Source: Nocardia sp. CDC159 (GTDB lineage: Bacteria > Actinomycetota > Actinomycetes > Mycobacteriales > Mycobacteriaceae). Taken from it: 64,000 bases of DNA. Under the pieces are notes generated by a model, which ran no database searches, was not told the origin of the DNA, and was given only the letters and a program-made list of their open reading frames with translations. Each line of letters begins with the position of its first letter. Within the stretch, counting starts at the first letter, position 1. The position numbers were made by a program, and so were the translations under genes. The stretch is from positions 1 through 64,000 of the forward strand of contig NZ_JAMRXH010000010.1 of NCBI RefSeq assembly GCF_023740735.1, read 5' to 3'. Positions 16,852 to 26,280 of the stretch are shown here, piece after piece.

Positions 16852-16874
16852 AATCCTACCTTCCGAGGAATTCG

Positions 16875-18020
16875 ATGACCCTCGCCCCCGAGATCTCGCT
16901 CGACCCCTTCGTCCCCAATGTTCGCGGCATCGATGAACCCCATCCCGCCCGCGAGGCCCTGCGCGCAGCCGGTCCGATCGTCCGCGTCCATGCCCACGGC
17001 GGTCCCGTCTGGATCGTCACCGACGAGGCCCTCGCTCGTCGTGTGCTCGTCCACCCGCGGATCGTCAAGGACCCCGCCTACGCGCCACCGCACTGGGACC
17101 GCTGGGCCGCGGGCCTGGAACCCACCGCGGCCGAACAACTTTCGCTCACTACTTCCGACGGCCCGGCGCACACGGTGTTGCGCCGTGCCCACACCGCACT
17201 CTTCACGGGCCCGCGCATGCGTGCCGAGTTCGAGCGGATGAAGGCCACCGCCCACGCGCTGCTCACCGAATGCGCGAGCGGTACAACAGATCTGATGGCC
17301 GACTTCGCCACGCGCTACCCGCTCACCGTGATCTGCGAGCTGCTCGGCGTCCCGCCGGATCGCGTGGATCAGGCCATCGCCGCCTGTCAGGACATGTACA
17401 GCTACGGCGATGATCGCGAAACGACCGCCCGCGCAATGCATTCCTTCGCCGACCTGGCCGCCGCGGCGCTGCACGGCGACCGGCGCGGCCTCGCCGTCGA
17501 ATTGCGCGACCGGCTGCCCGATGAGGTGACCGAGCCGCGGCTGCACTATCTGTTGTTCACCCTGATCTACGCCGGGCAGCTGACCACCGATGCCAGCCTC
17601 GGTTTCCTGCTCGCCCGGATCCTCGCGAAGCCGATGGCACACATCGCGGTCGACGATCTCGTCCGCGAAACCCTGCGCGTGCACCCACCCGCCCCCTTCA
17701 CGCTGTGGCGCTTCACCGCGACCGAGATCGACCTGGGCGGAGTATCTCTCGCCGCCCACTCACCCCTGCTCATCGACATCGAGGGCATCAACACCGCACC
17801 GGGCCGCTCACCGGGCGCCGACCTGGCCTTCGGCGCGGGCCCGCACTACTGCACCGGAGCGCACCTGGCCCAGTGGGAACTGCGCGCGGTGGTCGAGGCG
17901 CTGCGCGAGGGCTTTCCGCGCGCTCGCCTCGTGGTGCCGTATTCCGAACTGCGGCAGATCAGCCGCGGCGGTATTCAGGGGAGTCGGTTGACCGCCCTCC
18001 CGGTGGCACTGCACGGCTGA
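16875..18020 (+). CDS. Cytochrome P450
   Basis: A 381-aa soluble P450. The heme-ligand motif is FGAGPHYC326TGAHLA, the ExxR motif is in VRETLRVHPP, and the I-helix reads LIYAGQLTTDASLGF, in which the usual acidic residue before the TT is replaced (AGQLTTD rather than AGxE/DTT). This is a feature of some actinobacterial P450s acting on carrier-bound or unusual substrates. The ATG at 16875 has GAGGAA upstream. It needs external ferredoxin and reductase, which are not in this window. The gene is controlled from the promoter shared with the MarR gene. The substrate is unknown. Confidence 0.9.
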   Translation: MTLAPEISLDPFVPNVRGIDEPHPAREALRAAGPIVRVHAHGGPVWIVTDEALARRVLVHPRIVKDPAYAPPHWDRWAAGLEPTAAEQLSLTTSDGPAHTVLRRAHTALFTGPRMRAEFERMKATAHALLTECASGTTDLMADFATRYPLTVICELLGVPPDRVDQAIAACQDMYSYGDDRETTARAMHSFADLAAAALHGDRRGLAVELRDRLPDEVTEPRLHYLLFTLIYAGQLTTDASLGFLLARILAKPMAHIAVDDLVRETLRVHPPAPFTLWRFTATEIDLGGVSLAAHSPLLIDIEGINTAPGRSPGADLAFGAGPHYCTGAHLAQWELRAVVEALREGFPRARLVVPYSELRQISRGGIQGSRLTALPVALHG

Positions 18021-18030
18021 CGCCCGCGGA

Positions 18031-18369
18031 TCAGCCCGACGTCAATCCGGTCGCGATCCTCACCACGACCTTGTCGCTGGTCACCTCCTGGACGGTGACG
18101 GTCCGCCCGTCGGCGGGTTGGGTTTCGCCGACCGGGACGGTGACCTTCTGTCCGGCCACCTCGAGGGTGACCATATTCCCGTCCACGGCAAGGAGTTTCG
18201 CCTCCACGCCGAGGATGCTGGCCTTGGCGTCGACGCCGCGGGCGAAGGTGACCGTGCAGGCGGTGAGGTCGCAGTTGGTGGTGGTGCCGGGGCCCTGGCT
18301 CGTGCAGGCGGATGCGAGCGGGGCGAGCAGGACGAACGCGCACAGGGCGATGAGCCGACGGACGGGCAT
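18031..18369 (-). CDS. Small lipoprotein, unknown
   Basis: A 112-aa protein with a lipoprotein signal peptide: MPVRRLIALCAFVLLAPLASAC, with lipobox LASAC and lipidated Cys at 22. The mature part (about 90 residues) has two more cysteines (NCDLTAC) and a predicted beta structure ending VTSDKVVVRIATG. The order of strands resembles small OB/SH3-like actinobacterial lipoproteins, but no family is assigned. It converges with the P450 gene 10 bp away. Confidence 0.75.
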   Translation of the reverse strand: MPVRRLIALCAFVLLAPLASACTSQGPGTTTNCDLTACTVTFARGVDAKASILGVEAKLLAVDGNMVTLEVAGQKVTVPVGETQPADGRTVTVQEVTSDKVVVRIATGLTSG

Positions 18370-18445
18370 GCGGCCAGTGTAGAGCGGCCGGACGTTTCGG
18401 GCATCGTCTCATCCGAACACGCCGTTCTCGCCTACGCTGCGCTGC

Positions 18446-19771
18446 ATGAGCGAAGCTCCGGGACAGGCCGCCGTCGGACAGGCCACCGCGCGGCGGCACG
18501 TGGTCGCGTGGGGGCTGTGGGATTGGGGCTCCTCGGCATTCCACGCCGTGATCCTCACCTTCGTCTTCTCCGTGTATCTCACCGACAAGGTGGGCGACGA
18601 CCTGCCCGGCGGCACCTCGGCCAGTGTGTGGCTCGGCTGGGCGCTGGGCCTGTCCGGGCTCGTCGTCGCGCTCACCGCGCCGATCAGCGGCCAGCGCTTC
18701 GACGCGACCGCGCGCCGCAAGTTCTCGCTGGGCATCCTGACCGGATGCGTGGTCGTGATGATGGCGGGCCTGTACTTCGTCCACGACGACTACCGCGATC
18801 TCTGGCTCGGCCTGCTGCTGCTCGGACTCGGTTCGGCCGCTTTCGAATTGGCGAATGTGCCCTACAATGCCATGCTGCGGCAGGTCTCCACCCCGGCCAC
18901 GATCGGCCGGGTCTCCGGATTCGGCTGGGCGATGGGCTATTTCGGCGGCATCCTGCTGCTGTTGCTGTGCTACGTGGGCTTCATCGCGGGCGATGGTGAC
19001 ACCCGCGGTCTGCTCGGGGTGCCGACCGCCGACGGGCTCAACATCCGGCTGATCGCGCTGCTCGCGGCGGTATGGTTCGCGGCCTTCGCGCTGCCCGTGC
19101 TGCTGATGGTGCCGGAGGTGCCGCGCACCGACGCCGATCCGGGCGCGGCGCGCGCCGGTTTCCTCGCCTCCTACCGGGTGCTGTGGCGCGATCTGCGCGA
19201 GCTGTGGGCGGTCGATCGGCGGACGGTGGGATTCCTGTTGGCCAGCGCGATCTTCCGGGACGGTCTGGCCGGTGTGTTCACCTTCGGCGCGGTGCTGGCC
19301 GTGCGGGTCTACGGCATCGGTGACGACGATGTGCTGCTGTTCGGCATCGCGGCGAATGTCGTTGCGGCGCTGGGCGCGATCGTGGCCGGGCGCTTCGACG
19401 ACACGATCGGGCCCAAGGCGGTCATCGTCGTCTCGCTGGTCTCGATGCTGGCCTGCGGCCTCGCCCTGCTGATCGTCTCCGGGCCCGCGATGTTCTGGAT
19501 ATTCGGCCTGCTGCTCACCATCTTCGTCGGTCCGGCGCAGTCGGCGGCGCGCAGCTTCCTGGCCCGCCTCGCTCCGCCCGGTCGGGAGGGGCAGCTGTTC
19601 GGCCTCTACACCACGACCGGCCGGGCGGTGTCCTTCCTGGCCCCGGTCATGTTCGGCCTGTTCGCGTGGCTGTTCGGGGCCGATCGCGCGGGCATCGTGG
19701 GACTGCTGCTGGTCCTGGGCGCGGGCCTGGTCGCCCTGCTCCCGGTGCGCTCGCCGGAGCGGGCCGGATAG
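18446..19771 (+). CDS. MFS transporter, UMF1/Atg22-like
   Basis: A 441-aa major facilitator with 12 predicted helices. The opening VVAWGLWDWGSSAFHAVILTFVFSVYLTD is characteristic of the UMF1 (Atg22-like) branch, and FELANVPYNAMLRQVSTPATIGRVSGFGWAMGYFGG and GPAQSAARSFLARLAPPGREGQLFGLYTTTGRAVSFLAP are the branch's conserved loops. The transported compound is not known for most members. It stands alone, convergent with the antiporter gene (11 bp between stops). Confidence 0.85.
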   Translation: MSEAPGQAAVGQATARRHVVAWGLWDWGSSAFHAVILTFVFSVYLTDKVGDDLPGGTSASVWLGWALGLSGLVVALTAPISGQRFDATARRKFSLGILTGCVVVMMAGLYFVHDDYRDLWLGLLLLGLGSAAFELANVPYNAMLRQVSTPATIGRVSGFGWAMGYFGGILLLLLCYVGFIAGDGDTRGLLGVPTADGLNIRLIALLAAVWFAAFALPVLLMVPEVPRTDADPGAARAGFLASYRVLWRDLRELWAVDRRTVGFLLASAIFRDGLAGVFTFGAVLAVRVYGIGDDDVLLFGIAANVVAALGAIVAGRFDDTIGPKAVIVVSLVSMLACGLALLIVSGPAMFWIFGLLLTIFVGPAQSAARSFLARLAPPGREGQLFGLYTTTGRAVSFLAPVMFGLFAWLFGADRAGIVGLLLVLGAGLVALLPVRSPERAG

Positions 19772-19782
19772 CGATACCGCCG

Positions 19783-20985
19783 TCAGCGCCGCGCCTGGCG
19801 AATGCCGCCGACCAGCCCGGTGGCCGAGGAACCGATGCCGTGCAGCACGACGCTGCCGAGCACGGTGAGGACCATCGCGGTCACGGTCGTGTCGGCGTCG
19901 GCGTTGCCGAGCTCGTTGAAGGCCAGCAGCCCGAAGACGATCGAGGTGGTGCCACGGGGACCGAGCACGCCGAGCAGGACGCGTTCGCGGGCGGTGAAGC
20001 GGGAACCCCACAGCGACAGCAGGATCGGGACGACGCGCACGACCGACAGCGCGGCCAGGCAGTAGACCACCATGCCCCACTCGACACCCTGTGCGATCGC
20101 ATAGACCGCGACCCCTCCGAAGACGAACCACATCACGATCGTGAGCAGGAATCCGATATCGTCCACCAACTCCAGCTCCCGCCGATACGCCGGTGAGCGC
20201 CGAATCGCATTGACCACGAGCCCGCAGACGAAGGCCGCCACGAATCCGTTGCCCTGCACACCCACCGACACCGCATACGACAGCAGCGGGGCCGCGACGA
20301 GCGCGATGCGCTGGGATTGCTCGGTCGAGAACCCCCGCCGCTCGGCCGCGTTCATCGCCCAGGCCAGCCCGAATCCCACCAACAAACCGACAAGCACCGC
20401 CGCGAGCGCCGACGGCACCGCGGTCCGCAGGGCATCGGCCAGGGTCTGCGCCTGTGAACGGTGTCCGGCCAGCACCAGGGCGGCCAGAAACACCGGAGAG
20501 ACGATCCCGTCGTTGTAGCCGCCCTCCACGGCGAGCAGATCTCGCACCCGCCGCGGAATTCGTTTGTTGCGCAGTATCGATGCCGCGGGAGCGAAGTCGG
20601 TCGGCACCACGACGCAGGCGATCACCAGCAGCACCGCCCACGACGCCCCAGGCAGCAACCAGGCCCCCAGCCCCACCGCCAGCGCCAGGCTCAGCGGCAG
20701 CGCGATGAACAGCACGCGCAGCGCCGAGCGCGGATCATGGCCGAGCGGCCCGCCCCGCACCTCGGTGGCGTCCACGAACAACAGCACCGCGAGGATGATC
20801 TCGACAATGTGCAGCGCGACCTCGGTATCGAGCCGGTCGGCGACGGTGGCCCGAGTGGAGAACCCCACCGCTATCCCGGCGCACACCACCATGATCGGGG
20901 CGGTGATGCGCCACTGGTGTATCCGCGCCGCGAACAGCGCCCAGATCACCACGACGACAGCGACGACGACGATCGATAGGAGCAC
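19783..20985 (-). CDS. Cation:proton antiporter (CPA1-type Na+/H+ exchanger)
   Basis: A 400-aa membrane protein with about 12-13 helices. Family landmarks are VVPTDFAPAASILRNKRIPRRVRDLLAVEGGYNDGIVSPVF (equivalent of the CPA1 ...DP/ND helix motifs, with the essential ND) and GPRGTTSIVFGLLAFNEL (the conserved GxRG near helix 11). It exports Na+ or K+ in exchange for protons. TDFAPA replaces the more usual TDPVA, so the ion-site detail may differ. The start ATG at 20985 gives a hydrophobic first helix. Confidence 0.85.
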   Translation of the reverse strand: MLLSIVVVAVVVVIWALFAARIHQWRITAPIMVVCAGIAVGFSTRATVADRLDTEVALHIVEIILAVLLFVDATEVRGGPLGHDPRSALRVLFIALPLSLALAVGLGAWLLPGASWAVLLVIACVVVPTDFAPAASILRNKRIPRRVRDLLAVEGGYNDGIVSPVFLAALVLAGHRSQAQTLADALRTAVPSALAAVLVGLLVGFGLAWAMNAAERRGFSTEQSQRIALVAAPLLSYAVSVGVQGNGFVAAFVCGLVVNAIRRSPAYRRELELVDDIGFLLTIVMWFVFGGVAVYAIAQGVEWGMVVYCLAALSVVRVVPILLSLWGSRFTARERVLLGVLGPRGTTSIVFGLLAFNELGNADADTTVTAMVLTVLGSVVLHGIGSSATGLVGGIRQARR

Positions 20986-21165
20986 GCCAGCATCCTGCCA
21001 GCGTCCCGCCCGTCCGGTCGGTCGCCACGCGACGACGACGAAGTCATCCGTCTTTCAGAGCGGAAACTCTCATCCGAGATTGTTCCACTCGCCGGGCATG
21101 ACCGCCGATAATCTCTTCGATGATGAGCAGGCCCCGTAGCGACTCAGCCGAAATGGGGGCACACC

Positions 21166-23991
21166 GTGGAGTTCCGGATCCTGGGCCCGGTGGAACTGCG
21201 CACGAACGAGGCGGTGATCGCGCCGGGCGGACATCGTCAGCGCACGCTGCTGGTGGCACTGCTGTTGCGTGCCAACACACCGGCGAGTACCGCCTATTTG
21301 AGTGAGGCGGTCTGGGAGCGTCCGCCCTGTTCACCGGAGTCGAATCTGCGCACCTACATCGCCGAGCTGCGCCGGTGGTTGCATCGGTCCGGCGTGCACG
21401 AATCCCGGCTGCAAACCCGCCCCGGCGGCTACACCCTCGTGCTCGAGCCCGGCGAATCGGATCTGGCAAACTTCGAGGCGCTGGTCGAGCGCGGAACGAG
21501 ACGGTGGAATGACGGCGATTCGGCCGGGGCCGCAACCTGTTTCGGGCAGGCGCTCGATCTGTGGCGCGGCGAACCGTTCGAGGACCTCCCGTCGCCGAGC
21601 GCCCTGCTGCGGGCCGAGCGCACTCGCCTGGAGGATCGACGCCTGGCCGTCGTGGAGCGCTACGCCCGGGCACGGATCGAGCTGGGCGAGGCCGACGCCG
21701 TGCTCGGCGAACTACGCGTGCTGACGGCGCGGTACCCGATGCGCGAGGAATTGTGGCTGTTGCTCATGCTCGCGCTGTATCGCGGCGGCAGGCAGGCCGC
21801 GGCATTGCAGACCTACACCCAGGCGCGCCGGAACATAGTGGAGGCATTGGGGATCGAGCCCGGCCCGCGGCTGCGCGCCCTGCACCAGCAGATCCTGGTG
21901 GCCGAGCCGCCGCCGGCGGAGGCGGCCGTGGCCGACATCAATCCGCCGGTCCGCCCGGCGATGCCGAAACCTCGTCAGTTGCCGCCCGACGTTCGTCACT
22001 TCATCGGCCGCCGAGCCGATCTCGCGGCGCTCGACGAGATCGCCGACTCGGCCTCCGCCGGCGCCGCACCCGTGGTGATCTCGGCGATCGCGGGTATCGC
22101 GGGCGTGGGCAAGACCGCCCTCGCGGTCCACTTCGCACACCGGGTCGCCGACCGCTACGGTGACGGTCATCTCTACGTCAACCTGCGCGGTTTCGATCCG
22201 CAGCAACCACCCGTGCCCGCCTCGGAGGCGCTGGGCCGGTTTCTGCGCGCCCTCGGCGTCATCGCCGAGCAGATACCCGCCGATCCGGCCGAGCGGGCCG
22301 GGCTGTATCGCACGCTGCTCGCCGACAAGTCGGTGCTGATCGTGCTGGACAATGCCGCGACCGCCGAACAGGTCCGCCCGCTGCTGCCCGGCTCGCCGTC
22401 CTGTCTGGTGCTGATCACCAGCCGTAATCAGTTGCACGGTCTGGTCGCGACGCACGGGGCGCACCAGGTCACCCTCGATACCCTCCGGCCGCACGAGACG
22501 GTCACCCTGCTGCGCGAGATCATCGGCCCCGACCGCGTCGACGCCGAGTCGGGCGCCGCGGGCGGGCTGGCCCGGCTGTGCGGCCACCTGCCGCTGGCGG
22601 TGCGCGTCGCTGCGGCCAATCTCGTTGTCCGCCCTCATGATTCGATCGGGCAGCTGGTTGCGACGATGGAGCGCGACGATCGGCTGGTGGCGCTCGAGGT
22701 CGGCGACGACGCCGAGGCGAGCGTTCGGCGCGCCTTCGAATCGTCCTACCGAGCGCTGAATCCGGAGCTGCGTCGGCTGTTCCGGCGTTTGGGGCTGGTG
22801 CCCGGCGCGGATTTCACCGTGTACGTGGCCGCCGCTCTCGTCGAACGGCCGGTGGCGCAGGCGCAGTCGCTGCTCGACGGATTGGCCGCCGCGCACCTGG
22901 TGGAACCGTACGCGCCCGGGCGTTATCGGCTGCACGATCTGCTCGGTCTCTATGCCTGCGACCGCGCCCACGCCGACGAGCACGAATCGGAGCGCGAGCA
23001 CGCCGTGCGCCGCCTCGTGGAGTGGTACCTGTACGCGTGCGCCGCCGCCGACCGCGCGCTCATGCCGCAGAAACCCCAGATCCCCGACCTCGCCCCGCCC
23101 GGACCGCACCGCGAGACACCGGATCTCGCCACCTACGACGCGGCGCTGTCGTGGTGCGATGGCGAACAGCAGAATGTCGCGGCCGTCATCCGCGTGGCGG
23201 CGCGGCGCGAACTGCCAACTCACGCTTGGAAACTCGCTGTCTCCCTATGGCAGTACTGGTATCAGCGCAGGCAATGGCACGAGGCGGAAGCCGCGTGCCG
23301 AATCGGCCTGGAGTCGGCCCGGCGCACCGGCGATCGGCACGGCGAGGCGTGGATGCTGACCCAGCTGGGCATCGTCCTGTTCGAATTCCGTCGCTTCGAC
23401 GAGGCCGTCGACCATCAGCGGCGATCCGTCGCCCTCTTCCGGGGCGAGTTTCCCCCGGGCGAGGCCATGGCGCTGGAAAACCTGGGTTCCGCACTGGCCA
23501 GGACCGGCCGCTTCGACGAGGCCGTCGAGTGTCATCGGCGTTCCCGGAATCTGTTCCGGGAAGCGGGAATTCGCGGCGGCGAATGCATCGGCGAGTACGG
23601 CCTCGCCCTGACGTATCAGGTCATGAACCGTTTCGACGAGGCCCTCGACCACTTCGGCCGGGCCCTGGCCATCGCCCGGGAGATCGACAGCCACTGGGGT
23701 GAGGGGTGGTGCCTGCTCAACGTGGGCAAGATCAGACGGCAGCAGCACCGGTTCGACGAGGCCATCGACTATTTCGAACGCAGCGCCGAGGTCTTCGCCG
23801 CGATGGGCTACCGGTGGGGCCGGGCCGCCGCGATGACCGAACTGGGTCAGGCACTGCGCCAGACCGGTCGCGCTGATGCGGCGCACCGCTGTCTGAGCAC
23901 GGCCCGAATCATCCTCGACGAATTCGACGATCCCGAGTCCCCCGAGATCCGCGCGCGGTTGGAACGCTATCGGCACGGCCGTGAGGACTGA
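21166..23991 (+). CDS. AfsR/SARP-family regulator with NB-ARC and TPR domains
   Basis: A 941-aa regulator. Residues 1-95 form an OmpR-type winged helix (EFRILGPVELRTNEAVIAPGGHRQRTLLVALLLRAN); about 100-250 is the bacterial transcriptional activation domain (YRGGRQAAALQTYTQARRNIVEALGIEPGPRLRALHQQIL). An NB-ARC/STAND ATPase follows with P-loop GIAGVGKTALAVHFAH (K316) and Walker B-like VLIVLDNA. From about 690 there are TPRs with the repeated phrase RFDEAVDH/RFDEAVECH/RFDEALDHF/RFDEAIDYF. SARPs switch on secondary-metabolite clusters. The GTG at 21166 follows a GGGGG. Its gene overlaps the MFS gene by 11 bp. No biosynthetic cluster lies directly beside it. Confidence 0.92.
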   Translation: MEFRILGPVELRTNEAVIAPGGHRQRTLLVALLLRANTPASTAYLSEAVWERPPCSPESNLRTYIAELRRWLHRSGVHESRLQTRPGGYTLVLEPGESDLANFEALVERGTRRWNDGDSAGAATCFGQALDLWRGEPFEDLPSPSALLRAERTRLEDRRLAVVERYARARIELGEADAVLGELRVLTARYPMREELWLLLMLALYRGGRQAAALQTYTQARRNIVEALGIEPGPRLRALHQQILVAEPPPAEAAVADINPPVRPAMPKPRQLPPDVRHFIGRRADLAALDEIADSASAGAAPVVISAIAGIAGVGKTALAVHFAHRVADRYGDGHLYVNLRGFDPQQPPVPASEALGRFLRALGVIAEQIPADPAERAGLYRTLLADKSVLIVLDNAATAEQVRPLLPGSPSCLVLITSRNQLHGLVATHGAHQVTLDTLRPHETVTLLREIIGPDRVDAESGAAGGLARLCGHLPLAVRVAAANLVVRPHDSIGQLVATMERDDRLVALEVGDDAEASVRRAFESSYRALNPELRRLFRRLGLVPGADFTVYVAAALVERPVAQAQSLLDGLAAAHLVEPYAPGRYRLHDLLGLYACDRAHADEHESEREHAVRRLVEWYLYACAAADRALMPQKPQIPDLAPPGPHRETPDLATYDAALSWCDGEQQNVAAVIRVAARRELPTHAWKLAVSLWQYWYQRRQWHEAEAACRIGLESARRTGDRHGEAWMLTQLGIVLFEFRRFDEAVDHQRRSVALFRGEFPPGEAMALENLGSALARTGRFDEAVECHRRSRNLFREAGIRGGECIGEYGLALTYQVMNRFDEALDHFGRALAIAREIDSHWGEGWCLLNVGKIRRQQHRFDEAIDYFERSAEVFAAMGYRWGRAAAMTELGQALRQTGRADAAHRCLSTARIILDEFDDPESPEIRARLERYRHGRED

Positions 23992-25180
23992 GTTCGTGTT
24001 CCCGGTGTGGCTGGGGCTGGCCAATCTGTCGCTGTCGATGGCACTGCTCACCCCGCCGCTGGTCACCCTGGCCCTACGCGTGCATCAGATCGATCCGGCG
24101 CAGCAGAATGCGAGCCTGGGCTGGGTGCTGGGCCTCGGCGCGTTCGTCGCCCTGATCGCCAATCCGGTGGCGGGCCGGATGTCCGATCGCACCACCGCGC
24201 GGATCGGCCGCCGTCGACCGTGGCTGGTCGGCGGCCTCGTCGTCGGTGCGGCCGGGCTGGCCGTCTGCGCGACCCAACCCTCGATTCCCGGTGTGGCGCT
24301 GGGCTGGTGTCTCGCGCAGGCCGGTTTCAACGGCACCCTGGCCGCGCTCACCGCCACCGTCGCCGATCAGGTTCTCGATCAGCGCCGGGGCGTGGCCGCG
24401 GCGGCGATGGGACTGGGGCAGCTCGCCGGGGTGGTCGCCGGGTCGATGGTGGTCGGCGCCTGCGCGGATCACATCGCGCTGCAGTTCCTGCTCCCGGTCG
24501 TGCCCGCGCTGTTGCTCGTCACCGGGTTCGCCGTCGTTCTGCCCGACCGCGGGGGTCCCATCGATCGGCCCCGGGCCGGGCGTATCCTCGCCGGTCTCGT
24601 GGCGGGCCTGCGCCGTAGCCGGGACTTCCGTTGGGCCTGGCTGTATCGCTTCCTCACCGCATTGGGGATCGCGACGCCGCTGAGTTATCTCGCCTACTTC
24701 CTCACCGATCGACTGGATATCGATCCGGAGCAGGTTGCCGCGAATGTCTCGGGTCTGGTCACGGCCACCTTCGGGCTCACGGCCGTGGCCGCGGTGCTGG
24801 GCGGGTGGTTTTCCGATCGAGTCGGGCGGCGAAAGGCGTTCCTGCTCAGCGGTTCCGGGCTCATGGCGGTCGCCATGACGGCCCTCGCCGTCGCGGACCG
24901 GTTCGCGTGGGTACTGGTCGCCGCAATGGTGTTCGGGATCGGCGTGGGACTGTTCATGTCGGTGGGTCTCGCGCTGGTCACGCAGGTGCTGCCCGATCCA
25001 GAGACGGCCGCCGCGGACCTCGGGGTCGCCAATATCGGCACGGCATTGCCGCAGATCCTCGGTCCGCTGGCCGCGCCCGCTCTACTCGGTGGTGGGGGTT
25101 TCGCCGCACTGCTGGCCTTTGCCGCCCTCGCGCATATGGCCGCGGCCGTCGCGCTGACCCGCATCACCGGCGTGCGCTAG
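23981..25180 (+). CDS. MFS transporter
   Basis: A 399-aa major facilitator with 12 predicted helices; GRMSDRTTARIGRRRPW between helices 2 and 3 and GGWFSDRVGRRKAFLLSG between 8 and 9 are the paired MFS loop motifs. The GTG at 23981 overlaps the 3' end of the SARP gene by 11 bp in another frame, so the two are probably translationally coupled and the exporter is under the same control. A sugar/drug-type MFS; the substrate is unknown. Confidence 0.85.
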   Translation: MRTEFVFPVWLGLANLSLSMALLTPPLVTLALRVHQIDPAQQNASLGWVLGLGAFVALIANPVAGRMSDRTTARIGRRRPWLVGGLVVGAAGLAVCATQPSIPGVALGWCLAQAGFNGTLAALTATVADQVLDQRRGVAAAAMGLGQLAGVVAGSMVVGACADHIALQFLLPVVPALLLVTGFAVVLPDRGGPIDRPRAGRILAGLVAGLRRSRDFRWAWLYRFLTALGIATPLSYLAYFLTDRLDIDPEQVAANVSGLVTATFGLTAVAAVLGGWFSDRVGRRKAFLLSGSGLMAVAMTALAVADRFAWVLVAAMVFGIGVGLFMSVGLALVTQVLPDPETAAADLGVANIGTALPQILGPLAAPALLGGGGFAALLAFAALAHMAAAVALTRITGVR

Positions 25181-25284
25181 TGCCTGGGCGGGAACCGGGC
25201 CGGATCTGGGCGCGCCCGCGCGCAAGGTGAGTCCGAAGCCCGCGGGGGCGGGCGGGAATCGAAAACTCGAGCGCGAGGAGCGAT

Positions 25285-25582
25285 ATGAAGGTAAGGACGA
25301 CGCTGATCGCGGTCATCGGCAGCGCGGCGGTGCTGCTGAGCGGCTCGGCGGGCCTCGCATCCGCCGGGAACGCCCGGTCTCCGACCCACCGGGGGAGTGG
25401 TCGATCGTGGAGGACGCGGCGCCGTGCGGCTACACCGGTGTTCATCCGGTGCTCAGGAGGGGGAGCACCGGCGAGGCCGTGACGCACGCGCAGTGCCTGC
25501 TCGTCGAGATCTGGAGCTACGACCTCGGGCCATCGACGGGCAGTTCGGCGCGCGGGCTCACCGTCGAAGGCATCGCCCATGA
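25285..25582 (+). pseudogene. Secreted peptidoglycan-binding-like protein, frameshifted
   Basis: An intact signal peptide (MKVRTTLIAVIGSAAVLLSGSAGLASAG) starts at ATG 25285, with GAGGAGCGAT upstream. The frame is then lost near 25370-25385; the continuation is in the third frame (GEWSIVEDAAPCGYTGVHPVLRRGSTGEAVTHAQCLL), which matches the start of a PG-binding-1 domain. A second shift near 25515-25525 moves the end of the domain (AIDGQFGARAH) to another frame. So at least two indels disrupt one small secreted gene. Boundaries are approximate; an intact copy would be about 100-110 aa. Confidence 0.6.
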
Positions 25583-25652
25583 GTCGGAACCGGGCGGCGG
25601 CTTTCCCGTGGGGGCGGGAAAGCCGTTGCGGCGGCACTAGACTGCTGAGTCC

Positions 25653-26195
25653 ATGGCCCTGAGCGCGACCATGCACGTTTTCACCGTCCACCTCGCCGAT
25701 GTCGATCGCGGCGTCTACGAGGAGTTGGAGCTGCGGGTGGCACGGCATCCGTCCGAGACGGCGGAATTCATGCTGACGCGGCTGCTGGCCTACTGCCTGG
25801 AGTACGAGGCGGGGATCGCATTCAGCGATGGCGGGGTCTCCGACGCCGACGAGCCCGCGGTGCTGGTGCGGGATCTCACCGGGCAGGTGAGGGCCTGGAT
25901 CGAGATCGGAGCGCCGGATGCCGAGCGGGTGCATCGGGGGAGTAAATTGGCGCAGCGGGTCGCGGTGTACACTCATCGGGATCCGATCAAGGTGTTGAAT
26001 GCGCTGTCCAGCAAGCGGATTCACCGCGGCGCGGATATCCCGGTGTACAGTTTCGATCGAGATTTCATCGGTGCCGCCGTCGATGCCGTCGATCGGCGTA
26101 ATGTGGTGAATCTGTCGGTCACCGAGGGTCTGCTATATCTGAATCTGAATGGGGTGGACCTGAATACGGCGATTCATGAACATCGCCTGCAATAG
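25653..26195 (+). CDS. YaeQ family protein
   Basis: A 180-aa protein of the YaeQ family, which has a PD-(D/E)XK nuclease-like fold; its biological role is not settled. The family pattern is clear: MHVFTVHLADVDRGVYEELELRVARHPSETAEFMLTRLLAYCLEYEAGIAFS, then VRDLTGQVRAWIEIGAPDAERVHRGSKLAQRVAVYTHR, and the C-terminal NLSVTEGLLYLNLNG. The length matches the family. The ATG at 25653 is used. It is a single-gene unit. Confidence 0.88.
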   Translation: MALSATMHVFTVHLADVDRGVYEELELRVARHPSETAEFMLTRLLAYCLEYEAGIAFSDGGVSDADEPAVLVRDLTGQVRAWIEIGAPDAERVHRGSKLAQRVAVYTHRDPIKVLNALSSKRIHRGADIPVYSFDRDFIGAAVDAVDRRNVVNLSVTEGLLYLNLNGVDLNTAIHEHRLQ

Positions 26196-26245
26196 GTGAG
26201 CGCGACCACTTGCCGGCTCGAGTACCGCATGCGTCACACCCTTGT

Positions 26246-26280
26246 TTTCACGTGAAACTTTAAGTGTTACGTTTCGTCAC
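26246..26280. promoter_or_regulatory. Palindromic operator before mmpS
   Basis: TTTCACGTGAAA (26246-26257) is a perfect 12-bp palindrome directly upstream of the mmpS start. A second, imperfect copy of the half site follows (GTTTCGTCACGTG, 26271-26283) and runs into the GTG start. The layout suggests a repressor site, such as a TetR-family site common before mmpS/mmpL pairs, but the regulator is not next to it. Confidence 0.5.
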
